A stretch of DNA of 7,007 nucleotides from an uncultured Lachnospiraceae bacterium (GTDB taxonomy: Bacteria; Bacillota; Clostridia; Lachnospirales; Lachnospiraceae). The notes under the pieces were generated by a model. The model was given only the letters and a program-made list of their open reading frames with translations, did no database searches and was not told the DNA's origin. Below are positions 1-5,854 of the stretch, piece after piece. A program made the translations under genes and the position numbers. The stretch is from contig CACZQT010000032.1 in assembly GCA_902783295.1 (NCBI GenBank), positions 1-7,007 on the forward strand, written 5' to 3'. Every line of letters starts with the position of its first letter. The first letter of the stretch is position 1.

Positions 1-40
1 AAAAACAAGCGCCGCCCCCAACGGGGCGGCATTTGTTTTT
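1..40. terminator. Bidirectional intrinsic terminator of an upstream unit
   Basis: An 8-bp perfect GC stem (GCCGCCCC at 11-18, GGGGCGGC at 23-30) with a CAAC loop is followed on the + strand by ATTTGTTTTT. The A-rich 1-8 (AAAAACAA) complements the T-tract at 33-40, so the minus strand also reads a GC hairpin followed by a T-run. It probably ends a gene lying left of the window and could also stop transcription coming from the right. The gene it serves is not visible. Confidence 0.85.
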
Positions 41-49
41 CATGGAGGC

Positions 50-125
50 CTCATCGAAAAAAACAGTGAGCTGCGTCGAAGACGCAGCGGCAGCCGGCGT
101 AAGCCGGCTGGTTTTTTGAGATGAG
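50..125. other. Composite palindrome: two GC hairpins inside an outer stem
   Basis: CTCATC (50-55) pairs with GATGAG (120-125). After a 2x2 mismatch, AAAAAAC (58-64) pairs with GTTTTTT (111-117). Inside lie hairpin 1 (GCTGCGTC 70-77, loop GAA, GACGCAGC 81-88) and hairpin 2 (CAGCCGGC 91-98, GTAA tetraloop, GCCGGCTG 103-110). The whole makes a three-way junction. On the + strand, hairpin 2 followed by GTTTTTT looks like an intrinsic terminator. On the - strand, hairpin 1 followed after a few bases by a T-run does too. It may therefore be a bidirectional terminator, a small structured RNA, or a palindromic mobile repeat. I see no match to tRNA, tmRNA, SRP RNA or a common riboswitch. The pairing is certain but the function is not. 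Confidence 0.6.
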
Positions 126-153
126 CGTCGCAGCAAAAGCCCGAGGCAACGGA

Positions 154-215
154 TATGAGTATGAAGCCCTAAACCACCCTCCATTCGCCATCCCCATCCC
201 TCAGTAATACTCATA
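154..215. repeat. 9-bp inverted repeat flanking a C-rich tract
   Basis: TATGAGTAT (154-162) is exactly complementary to ATACTCATA (207-215). The 44 bases between are rich in C-runs: CCC 167-169, CCC 177-179, CCCC 192-195 and CCC 198-200. The minus strand therefore carries four G-runs that could in principle form a quadruplex, although one loop of about 12 nt is long. The element ends 8 bp before the -35 box of the downstream promoter. I see no gene in it. Confidence 0.4.
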
Positions 216-223
216 AGAAACAA

Positions 224-252
224 TTGACCTCTCTGAATAAAAAGGGTACAAT
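224..252 (+). promoter_or_regulatory. Sigma-A promoter of the MATE gene
   Basis: A -35 box TTGACC (224-229) and a -10 box TACAAT (247-252) are separated by exactly 17 nt, each one base from consensus. Transcription should start near 259, giving a leader of about 75 nt before the MATE start codon. No operator was recognised within the boxes. Confidence 0.8.
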
Positions 253-283
253 GTGGAAAGCATTGCTTATAAAGCACTAAGTT

Positions 284-315
284 CCGGTATCAGGACCATT
301 TTCCCCTGACACCGG
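284..315 (+). other. Leader hairpin upstream of the MATE gene
   Basis: CCGGTATCAGG (284-294) pairs with CCTGACACCGG (305-315): an 11-bp stem with one A-C mismatch and a 10-nt loop. No U-run follows, so it is not an intrinsic terminator. It sits in the predicted 5' leader, 8 nt before the AGAGG ribosome binding site (324-328), where it could affect translation or mRNA stability. A short upstream hairpin, CAATG (249-253) with CATTG (261-265), overlaps the -10 region. No known riboswitch class was recognised. Confidence 0.45.
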
Positions 316-334
316 TTCACAATAGAGGTTCCGC

Positions 335-1750
335 ATGAAACAAGATTCTCTGGCCGGGCTGCGGGCCGGGAAAAAACTCTCTACAGCAGAACTGGTTACC
401 CTGGTTCTGTCCCTGAGTTTCCCGGCGATCATGGCCCAGCTTTCTTCCATCATAATGCAGTATATCGATGCTTCCATGGTGGGGCATCTGGGAAGCGGGG
501 AATCTGCTTCAATCGGCCTTGTCTCCTCCAGCACCTGGCTATTCGGCGGTCTGAACGCGGCTGTCAACATCGGCTTTACCGTACAGACAGCCCAGGCAAT
601 CGGTGCCGGAGATATGAAAAAAGCCCGGAACCTGGTACGTGAAGGCCTCGTTACCTCGTTGTGCCTCAGCTGCTTCTGGGCGGCACTGTGTTCTTCCATC
701 TCCCGCAGCCTTCCAACCTGGCTGGGCGGCGCGCCGGAGATCCGGAGAAACGCCTTCCTGTATTTCCTGATCTTTTCCCTGGCGCTGCCGGTACGCGGGA
801 TGTATAACATCTCCGGCGGATTTCTCCAGGCATCCGGCGATATGAAAACACCTGCCATGCTTCACATCCTGATGTGCGGGCTGGATGTTATCTTTAATGC
901 CGTGCTGATCTTTCCGGGACGTACCGCAGAGATCTTTGGGCATACCATGTTTCTGCCAGGTGCCGGAATGGGCGTGGCCGGAGCCGCGCTGGGAACCGCG
1001 CTGGCTGAAATCTGCGTAATGCTGCTGATGTGCACAAGGCTGCTGCTTCACTCTGAAATGCTGAAGCTTCGAAAGGACGAACACCTTGTCTGGAATCGCG
1101 GTGAGATGAAGCGGGCGTTCCTGCTGGCTCTCCCGGTGGCAGTGCAGTCAGTAGTACAAAGCGGTGCGCAGGTAGTTTCTACAAGAATTGTGTCCCCTCT
1201 GGGACCCGCTTCTCTGGCGGCGAATTCCTTTTCGGTGACAGCGGAAAGCTTCTGTTACATGCCGGGATATGGAATCAGCGTCGCAGCGTCCACCATTATC
1301 GGGCAAAGTGTCGGTGCAAAAAGAGAAGACATCACGAAAAAGCTCGGATGGCTGATTACAGGCCTGGGCATGCTGTTCATGGCAGGAGCAGGAATTTTGC
1401 TTTACATATTTGCACCGGTGCTGATCGGGATTCTCACGCCGGATCCATCCATCCGGACACTGAGCGTGACAGTCCTCCGCATTGAAGCCTTTGCTGAGCC
1501 GCTTTTCGGCGCTTCGATCGTAGCCAACGGCGTGCTCCGCGGCGCAGGGGATACACTTGCGCCAAGCGTGATGGAACTGTTCAGCATGTGGATGGTCAGG
1601 CTTCCGCTGGCAGCCATTCTTTCCCGGAACATCGGTCTGCGCGGCGTCTGGACGGCCATGTGCATAGAACTGTGTGTGCGCGGGATTTTGTTCCTGCTGC
1701 GCCTGAAGCAGGGAAAATGGCTGCAGAAAGCAGGCCTTACGTTAAAATAA
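335..1750 (+). CDS. MATE-family multidrug/cation antiporter
   Basis: A 471-residue polytopic membrane protein of the multidrug and toxic compound extrusion family, which exports cationic drugs, dyes or metabolites in exchange for Na+ or H+. Length and repeat pattern fit the usual 12-helix, two-lobe fold. The N-lobe spans about residues 20-240, with IDASMVGHLG (44-53) after helix 1 and GGFLQASGDMKTP (161-173), the typical interhelix motif. The C-lobe spans about 258-460 and repeats the pattern with IGQSVGAKR (322-330) and NGVLRGAGDT (398-407). The start is set by AGAGG (324-328) six bases before ATG. The gene has its own promoter at 224-252 and ends TAA; no terminator with a U-run follows. Substrate and coupling ion cannot be read from sequence. 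The family call is secure; subfamily (NorM or DinF-like) is open. Confidence 0.93.
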   Translation: MKQDSLAGLRAGKKLSTAELVTLVLSLSFPAIMAQLSSIIMQYIDASMVGHLGSGESASIGLVSSSTWLFGGLNAAVNIGFTVQTAQAIGAGDMKKARNLVREGLVTSLCLSCFWAALCSSISRSLPTWLGGAPEIRRNAFLYFLIFSLALPVRGMYNISGGFLQASGDMKTPAMLHILMCGLDVIFNAVLIFPGRTAEIFGHTMFLPGAGMGVAGAALGTALAEICVMLLMCTRLLLHSEMLKLRKDEHLVWNRGEMKRAFLLALPVAVQSVVQSGAQVVSTRIVSPLGPASLAANSFSVTAESFCYMPGYGISVAASTIIGQSVGAKREDITKKLGWLITGLGMLFMAGAGILLYIFAPVLIGILTPDPSIRTLSVTVLRIEAFAEPLFGASIVANGVLRGAGDTLAPSVMELFSMWMVRLPLAAILSRNIGLRGVWTAMCIELCVRGILFLLRLKQGKWLQKAGLTLK

Positions 1751-1819
1751 AAAACATGCACAACTTTGACCTTCCCCGCATGGATGCCAATAGAAAACAG
1801 AATTGTCAGGATTGCAGGG

Positions 1820-1870
1820 ACTCCCTCCGTTACCGCCTGCGGCGGAGCCACCTCCCTCAAAGAGGGAGGC
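1820..1870 (+). repeat. Palindromic intergenic repeat, copy 1
   Basis: The element begins ACTCCCTCCGT (1820-1830). It continues with a small palindrome CCGCC-TGC-GGCGG (1833-1845) and then GCCA, and ends with CCTCCCTC-AAA-GAGGGAGG (1851-1869), an 8-bp perfect stem. No T-run follows, so it is not a classical terminator. A second copy in opposite orientation lies at 3180-3220 and shares the ACTCCCTCCGT start and the terminal CTCCCTC-type hairpin. The layout recalls short non-coding palindromic repeats scattered between genes in gut Clostridia; that parallel is from memory. The rest of the 192-bp gap (1751-1819, 1871-1942) holds no gene. Confidence 0.65.
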
Positions 1871-1903
1871 TTGATCAGTACTAAACAAATACAGCAGCCT
1901 GGA

Positions 1904-1925
1904 TACTATAAAAAACAGTAACTGT
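1904..1925 (+). promoter_or_regulatory. Weak -10 box and dyad before the alcohol dehydrogenase
   Basis: TACTAT (1904-1909) could be a -10 box; no good -35 sits 16-18 nt upstream. At the implied start point lies a short dyad, ACAGT-A-ACTGT (1915-1925), of the kind bound by dimeric regulators. The gene's GGAGG (1932-1936) begins 6 bases later. If real, this would be an activator-dependent or weak promoter with an operator at +1. The evidence is thin, because an 11-bp dyad can occur by chance. Confidence 0.25.
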
Positions 1926-1942
1926 CCTTATGGAGGTCTACC

Positions 1943-3142
1943 ATGGAAAAATTCGTGTATTATGCTCCCACAGAAATCGTCTTTGGCCGGAAGACAGAGG
2001 AAAGAACAGCAGAACTTGTGAAAAAGTACGGCGGCAGCCGCGTGCTCGTGATCTACGGCGGACAGTCTGCCGTAAAGAGCGGCCTGATCGGCCGTATTGA
2101 GAAGAACCTGGAGGATGCCGGACTGGCGGTCCTGTCTATGGGCGGCGTGATCCCCAATCCCGTTCTTTCTACAGCCCGCAAGATGGCAGCAGCCGGAAAA
2201 GAATTCGGCGCTGATTTTATCGTCGGCGTCGGAGGCGGAAGCGTTCTCGATACATGCAAAGCAGTAGCCCATACGCTGGCTGCTCCGGAGCATGATGTCT
2301 GGGATTTCTGGAGCGGCACCAAAGTGGAGAAGAGCACGCCGATCGGTGCTGTTCTTACCATTTCTGCTGCAGGAAGCGAAACCAGCAATTCCGCCGTTAT
2401 CACAAATGATGACAAGGTACCGCCTACAAAGCGCGGCATCAACAACAACTTCAACCGCTGCAAGTTTGCCATCATGAATCCGGAACTGACCATGACACTC
2501 CCGAAGTACCAGATCGGCGCCGGTGCCGCGGATATTTTCATGCATACTTCCGAGCGCTACTTCCCCGCAATCCTGGGAAATCACCTGACCGATGAGATGG
2601 CAGAAGGACTGTTCCGGGATATCATCAAATATGGCCCGATCGGCGTGGAGAATCCGCAGGATTATGAGGCGATGAGCGAGATCATGTGGTGCGGCAGTGT
2701 ATCTCATGTGGGTCTGACCGGCATTGGCTGCCAGGGAGATACGCCGAGAGAAGGAGACTGGGCCTGCCATCAGCTGGGCATGGCGATTTCCGCCCTGTAC
2801 GGCGCAACCCATGGTGCAACCCTGACGGCAGTATGGGCTGCCTGGAGCCGGTATGTACGGAATGAAAATATCGGGCGTTTTGCACAGTTTGCCAGAAAGG
2901 TTTACGGCATTACCACGGCGGATGACGCGGAAGCTGCTGAGGAAGGTATCGTGAAGACGAACGAGTTCTTCCGCAGTCTGGGCATGCCGCTGTCCCTGAC
3001 CGAACTCCTGGGCCACGAGCCGACTGATGAAGAAATCCGGAACATCACGGAAGAGTGCACTTATGATCATACCCGTAAAATCGGCAGCTTTAAGGTGCTG
3101 GATTACGATGACATTATGGCTATTTACAACGCCTGCCGTTAA
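1943..3142 (+). CDS. Iron-containing alcohol dehydrogenase, YqhD/butanol-dehydrogenase type
   Basis: A 399-residue cytosolic group III (Fe-dependent) alcohol dehydrogenase that interconverts aldehydes and alcohols with NAD(P)H. The N-terminal dinucleotide-binding domain carries VIYGGQSAVKSG (36-47) and the family signature VGGGSVLDTCKA (96-107). The C-terminal helical domain holds the expected metal ligands Asp197 and His201 (GAADIFMH), His276 (CHQLGMAIS) and His290 (YGATHGAT). Their 4- and 14-residue spacings match E. coli YqhD, as does the overall length. All key residues are intact, so the enzyme should be active. GGAGG (1932-1936) lies six bases before ATG. The relatives suggest butanol/butyraldehyde reduction or aldehyde scavenging, and NADPH is plausible but not proven. 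The neighbouring exporters give no pathway context. A palindromic repeat lies on each side of the gene. Confidence 0.93.
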   Translation: MEKFVYYAPTEIVFGRKTEERTAELVKKYGGSRVLVIYGGQSAVKSGLIGRIEKNLEDAGLAVLSMGGVIPNPVLSTARKMAAAGKEFGADFIVGVGGGSVLDTCKAVAHTLAAPEHDVWDFWSGTKVEKSTPIGAVLTISAAGSETSNSAVITNDDKVPPTKRGINNNFNRCKFAIMNPELTMTLPKYQIGAGAADIFMHTSERYFPAILGNHLTDEMAEGLFRDIIKYGPIGVENPQDYEAMSEIMWCGSVSHVGLTGIGCQGDTPREGDWACHQLGMAISALYGATHGATLTAVWAAWSRYVRNENIGRFAQFARKVYGITTADDAEAAEEGIVKTNEFFRSLGMPLSLTELLGHEPTDEEIRNITEECTYDHTRKIGSFKVLDYDDIMAIYNACR

Positions 3143-3179
3143 AAGAAGCATTCTTCCGGAACTCTAAATACAATTAAAA

Positions 3180-3220
3180 GCTCCTTCTAAGAGGGAGCAT
3201 TCTAAGAAGACGGAGGGAGT
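3180..3220 (-). repeat. Palindromic intergenic repeat, copy 2 (inverted)
   Basis: Read on the minus strand this starts ACTCCCTCCGTC (from 3220 down to 3209). It passes through a minimal palindrome TTCTTAGAA and ends in GCTCCCTC-TTA-GAAGGAGC (3198 to 3180), an 8-bp stem with one G-U type pair. Start, order and terminal hairpin match the copy at 1820-1870, with a different central palindrome. This is what a family of variable palindromic repeats would show. The two copies flank the alcohol dehydrogenase in opposite orientation. Confidence 0.6.
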
Positions 3221-3250
3221 TCTTTCAATGCAAGGCAAAGAACTCCCCCC
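3212..3250. other. Perfect 11-bp hairpin between dehydrogenase and ABC exporter
   Basis: GGGAGTTCTTT (3215-3225) and AAAGAACTCCC (3237-3247) pair perfectly around an 11-nt loop. GG (3212-3213) and CC (3249-3250) extend the stem beyond one mismatch. It overlaps the end of repeat copy 2, so it may belong to a longer version of that element. No run of T follows on either strand, so terminator activity is uncertain. It could stabilise the 3' end of the dehydrogenase mRNA or attenuate read-through. Confidence 0.5.
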
Positions 3251-3260
3251 GGTGTTTCAC

Positions 3261-3276
3261 GCCCCGTCAGAGGGGC
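3261..3276. other. Short GC hairpin upstream of the ABC exporter
   Basis: GCCCC (3261-3265) pairs with GGGGC (3272-3276) around GTCAGA. It has no T-run and lies 40 bp before the ABC exporter start codon, so it is probably part of that gene's leader or of the compound repeat region 3180-3276. The only promoter-like hint in the gap is TACAAT at 3169-3174, without a clear -35. The exporter may therefore depend on read-through or on a promoter I cannot recognise. Confidence 0.35.
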
Positions 3277-3315
3277 AGTCTGAACCGCAGGTAATTCTGG
3301 AAAAGGGAGATTGTC

Positions 3316-5079
3316 ATGAAACAACCCGGGAAAAAAGACTTTTCTCGTTCAGATCTGTCGATTTTTATCTCGTATATTACGCCCCATAAAAAAATGTTTG
3401 CCGTTGATATGGGGCTGTCAGTTCTGATTTCCGTGATCGATCTGGCATTCCCCTTTATCACCCGGCAGGCGATGAACCGGCTGCTGCCGCAAAAGGAATA
3501 TCAGCTCTTTTTTGCGGTGATGATGGGGGTCCTGGCTACCTATCTGCTGCGCGCCTGGCTGCAGTATTCGGTGACGGTGATCGGCCATGGAATGGGTACG
3601 AAAGTGGAAGCGGATATGCGGGCGGATATCTTTGCCCATATGCAGGAGCTTTCCTTCAGCTTCTTTGATAAGAATCGGACCGGTGTCCTGATGGGAAGGG
3701 TCACCAACGACCTGTTTGAAATCGTGGAACTGGCACATCACGGCCCTGAAAACATTCTTACCTGCTCCCTCACGATCATAGGCGCTATCGTTATTCTGCT
3801 TACCATCAACTGGAAGCTCTGCCTGGTACTGATCGTGCTGACACCACTGTCGGTGTATTTTTCCATGAAACAGCGGCTGATCATGCGGAACGCCAACAAA
3901 GAGGTCAAGAAGAAGACCGGCGAAATCAACGCAGCGATCGAAAGCGGCATTTCCGGCATCCGCACCTCCAAGGCCTTTGCCAATGAGAATGCGGAAGAGG
4001 CCAAATTCGCGGTAGCCAACGAGAATTTCAAGAAGAGCAAGACCGGATATTATAAGGCGATGGGGCTTTTCATGGGCAGCATGGAAGCGACTATCGGCCT
4101 GATGCAGGTCGCAGTCATCACTGTCGGCGGGCTGCTCCTCATGCGCGGAGAGCTGGATCTGGTAGACCTGCTGACATTTACCCTGTATGTATCCGTGTTT
4201 ACAACACCTGTCCGCAAGCTGGCACAGTTTATGGAAATCTATACACAGGGCACGGCGGGCTTTTCCCGCTTCCTGGAGCTGATGCGCACTGAGCCGGAGA
4301 TTAAGGACGCTCCTGACGCAGTGGATCTGCAGAATGTACAGGGCAGAATCCGCTACGAACATGTGAATTTCCACTATGACGACGGCACAGAGGTGCTTTC
4401 GGATGTCAATGTGGAGATTGCACCGGGCGAAACCTTTGCCCTGGTAGGCTCCTCCGGAGGCGGAAAGACAACCATGTGCCATCTGCTTCCCCGTTTTTAT
4501 GATGTCAGCGGCGGCGCGGTGACTATCGATGGTCTGGACGTGAGGAAAATCACGCAGGAAAGTCTGAGGAAACATATCGGAATTATCCAGCAGGATGTAT
4601 TCATGTTCGCAGGGACGGTCATGGAAAACATCCGCTACGGAAGGCCGGATGCCACCGATGCCGAAGTGGTGGAGGCAGCGAAACGGGCTGAAATACACGA
4701 GGAAATCATGAAGATGCCGGAAGGATATGATTCCTTTATCGGAGAACGCGGTGTCGTTCTCTCAGGCGGCCAGAAACAGCGGATTTCGATCGCCCGTGTG
4801 TTCCTGAAGAACCCTCCGATCCTGATTCTGGATGAGGCTACATCTGCGCTGGATTCCGTAACAGAGCAGAAGATCCAGGAAAGTCTGGACCGCCTGAGCA
4901 CCGGGAAGACCTGCATGGTCATTGCCCACCGTCTTTCCACCATACGGAATGCGGACTGCATTGCCGTAGTGGAAGACCAGCACATTGTGGAGATGGGAAG
5001 CCGGAAAGAACTGCTGGCAAAAAATGGTGTATACGCCGGACTGGAACGTGCCCAGGCACTGGCCGCCGGTGAGAAATAA
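3316..5079 (+). CDS. ABC exporter, fused permease and ATPase (type I half-transporter)
   Basis: A 587-residue MsbA/LmrA-type exporter in which one chain carries both domains and which should work as a dimer in the cytoplasmic membrane. The transmembrane domain (about residues 25-310) has six predicted helices with the long cytoplasmic extensions typical of this fold. The ATPase domain (about 345-580) is complete: Walker A GSSGGGKT (378-385), Q-loop in IIQQDVF (423-429), signature LSGGQ (482-486), Walker B ILILDE (502-507), SALD D-loop (510-513) and switch His538 in IAHRL. The catalytic Glu507 is present, so it is not a degenerate half. No partner half-transporter gene is adjacent, which favours a homodimer. 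GGGAG (3305-3309) lies six bases before ATG. Substrate is unknown; lipids, drugs and peptides are all possible. The glycosylase gene follows 18 nt downstream. Confidence 0.93.
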   Translation: MKQPGKKDFSRSDLSIFISYITPHKKMFAVDMGLSVLISVIDLAFPFITRQAMNRLLPQKEYQLFFAVMMGVLATYLLRAWLQYSVTVIGHGMGTKVEADMRADIFAHMQELSFSFFDKNRTGVLMGRVTNDLFEIVELAHHGPENILTCSLTIIGAIVILLTINWKLCLVLIVLTPLSVYFSMKQRLIMRNANKEVKKKTGEINAAIESGISGIRTSKAFANENAEEAKFAVANENFKKSKTGYYKAMGLFMGSMEATIGLMQVAVITVGGLLLMRGELDLVDLLTFTLYVSVFTTPVRKLAQFMEIYTQGTAGFSRFLELMRTEPEIKDAPDAVDLQNVQGRIRYEHVNFHYDDGTEVLSDVNVEIAPGETFALVGSSGGGKTTMCHLLPRFYDVSGGAVTIDGLDVRKITQESLRKHIGIIQQDVFMFAGTVMENIRYGRPDATDAEVVEAAKRAEIHEEIMKMPEGYDSFIGERGVVLSGGQKQRISIARVFLKNPPILILDEATSALDSVTEQKIQESLDRLSTGKTCMVIAHRLSTIRNADCIAVVEDQHIVEMGSRKELLAKNGVYAGLERAQALAAGEK

Positions 5080-5097
5080 ATACAGACAGGAGGCGGG

Positions 5098-5598
5098 ATG
5101 ATGGCTGAACCGAAACGAATAGTTCATCCGATTCCGCCTTTTTATACAGCGGAATCGGACATCCTGATACTCGGCAGCTTTCCCTCTGTAAAAACGAGAG
5201 AGATGGGTTTCTTCTACGGGCATCCGCAGAACCGCTTCTGGAAAGTGGCAGCGGCTGTATATGAAGAAGACGTACCGATGACTGTAGAAGAAAGGCGGGC
5301 TTTTCTGAAGCGGAACCACATCGCTCTCTGGGATGTGATCGCTTCCTGCACGATTGTCGGCTCGTCCGACAGCTCCATCCGGGATGTCGCGGCAAACGAC
5401 CTGCGGCCGATGCTGGAAGCAGCCCCTGTCCGGCAGATTTATGTGAACGGCCGGAAAGCAGAGGAGATGTATAACAGATATATTCTCCCCGCCATAGGGC
5501 GTCAGGCGGTCTGTCTGCCATCTACCAGCCCGGCCAACGCGGCCTGGAGCCTGGAGCGCCTGACGGAAGCCTGGAAGCGGATCCGCACGGCGGAATAA
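5098..5598 (+). CDS. DNA-deoxyinosine glycosylase, uracil-DNA-glycosylase fold (family 6-like)
   Basis: A 166-residue single-domain protein of the uracil-DNA glycosylase superfamily, closest by motifs to the hypoxanthine-DNA glycosylase group that removes deaminated adenine (and sometimes uracil) from DNA to start base excision repair. Visible motifs are LILGSFPSVKT (23-33, motif 1), YGHPQNRFW (40-48) with Asn45 in the place of the group's functional asparagine, ALWDVI and GSSDSSI (76-81, 88-94), VNGRKAEEMY (116-125), and LPSTSPANA (140-148, the second active-site loop). Length is normal for the group. Two ATGs stand in tandem: AGGAGG (5088-5093) is 4 nt from the first and 7 nt from the second (5101), so the second may be the true start. 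It lies 18 nt after the ABC exporter stop with no promoter between, and so is probably co-transcribed. The pairing with an exporter has no obvious logic. Confidence 0.88.
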   Translation: MMAEPKRIVHPIPPFYTAESDILILGSFPSVKTREMGFFYGHPQNRFWKVAAAVYEEDVPMTVEERRAFLKRNHIALWDVIASCTIVGSSDSSIRDVAANDLRPMLEAAPVRQIYVNGRKAEEMYNRYILPAIGRQAVCLPSTSPANAAWSLERLTEAWKRIRTAE

Positions 5599-5635
5599 GC
5601 CTGAAAGACAGCCGACGGGTAAAAAGTGTCAAGCT

Positions 5636-5695
5636 TGCCGCAGGAATGGACTTCTGACTCTGGAATCATGAAATCAGTGTTCCTCTGGCACGGCA
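5636..5695 (+). terminator. Possible weak terminator after the glycosylase gene
   Basis: A nested imperfect palindrome: TGCCG (5636-5640) with CGGCA (5691-5695), AGGAA (5642-5646) with TTCCT (5680-5684), and CTGA (5654-5657) with TCAG (5674-5677). GAATTTTCC follows, a short T-run only. It is the only terminator-like structure between the exporter/glycosylase operon and the guaA promoter. The stem is loose, so the call is tentative. The rest of the gap 5599-5715 shows no gene. Confidence 0.3.
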
Positions 5696-5715
5696 GAATT
5701 TTCCTGAAAAACACA

Positions 5716-5744
5716 TTGCAATTCGACGAGAAATAGGCTACAAT
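5716..5744 (+). promoter_or_regulatory. Sigma-A promoter of the GMP synthase gene
   Basis: TTGCAA (5716-5721) and TACAAT (5739-5744) are separated by exactly 17 nt. The -10 box is the same as in the MATE promoter. The start point should be near 5751, giving a leader of about 105 nt. The promoter makes guaA independent of the upstream exporter/glycosylase pair. Confidence 0.75.
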
Positions 5745-5763
5745 CCCTGTTATCACTTTTTAA

Positions 5764-5836
5764 TGTATCTGCTCACTATATCGCCGGAAGGCCTGGGAAG
5801 AATCCCGGAAAAGGGGTTTGCATACACGGTGCCGGC
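5764..5836 (+). other. Structured 5' leader of guaA, possible regulatory RNA
   Basis: Within the predicted leader, TGTAT (5764-5768) complements ATACA (5822-5826). GCCGG (5783-5787) complements CCGGC (5832-5836). The two stems cross, giving a pseudoknot-like topology. Between them is a hairpin of CC-T-GGG (5792-5797) with CCC-GG (5804-5808). CCC (5804-5806) could instead pair with the G-run 5813-5816, so two exclusive folds exist. The ribosome binding site GAGG (5844-5847) begins 8 nt after the last stem. The conserved core of the purine riboswitch is not present, nor did I recognise the ZTP, PRPP/ppGpp (ykkC) or tetrahydrofolate classes. Function is inferred only from position and pairing. 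Confidence 0.35.
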
Positions 5837-5854
5837 AGAAAACGAGGTCAAGGA

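Noticed and set aside
50..125. tRNA or other standard structured RNA
   Set aside because: The two-hairpin junction superficially resembles a cloverleaf, but there is no T-loop GTTCRA motif, anticodon arm or acceptor stem of correct size.
277..858. Minus-strand open frame over the MATE gene start and leader
   Set aside because: It overlaps the MATE promoter region and gene, and its translation has no recognisable features.
1928..3151. Long minus-strand open frame opposite the alcohol dehydrogenase
   Set aside because: The plus strand encodes an enzyme with all family motifs. The antisense translation shows no recognisable domain and arises from codon bias of the sense gene.
3145..3156. Terminator after the alcohol dehydrogenase (GAAG-CATT-CTTC)
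   Set aside because: The stem is only 4 bp with no T-run after it, too weak to call.
3180..3276. CRISPR array
   Set aside because: The hairpins differ in sequence and spacing. There are no regularly spaced identical repeats and no cas genes.
3418..4698. Long minus-strand open frame opposite the ABC exporter
   Set aside because: It lies fully inside a well-supported exporter gene. Its translation is His/Cys-rich with no domain, typical of an antisense shadow.
5502..5756. Small minus-strand open frame in the gap before guaA
   Set aside because: It runs from the guaA promoter into the glycosylase gene, with no recognisable product.
5751..5854. Purine riboswitch in the guaA leader
   Set aside because: Position would fit, but the conserved core elements (the UAUA and CUAC-type junction segments and the two interacting loops) are not found in the right order.
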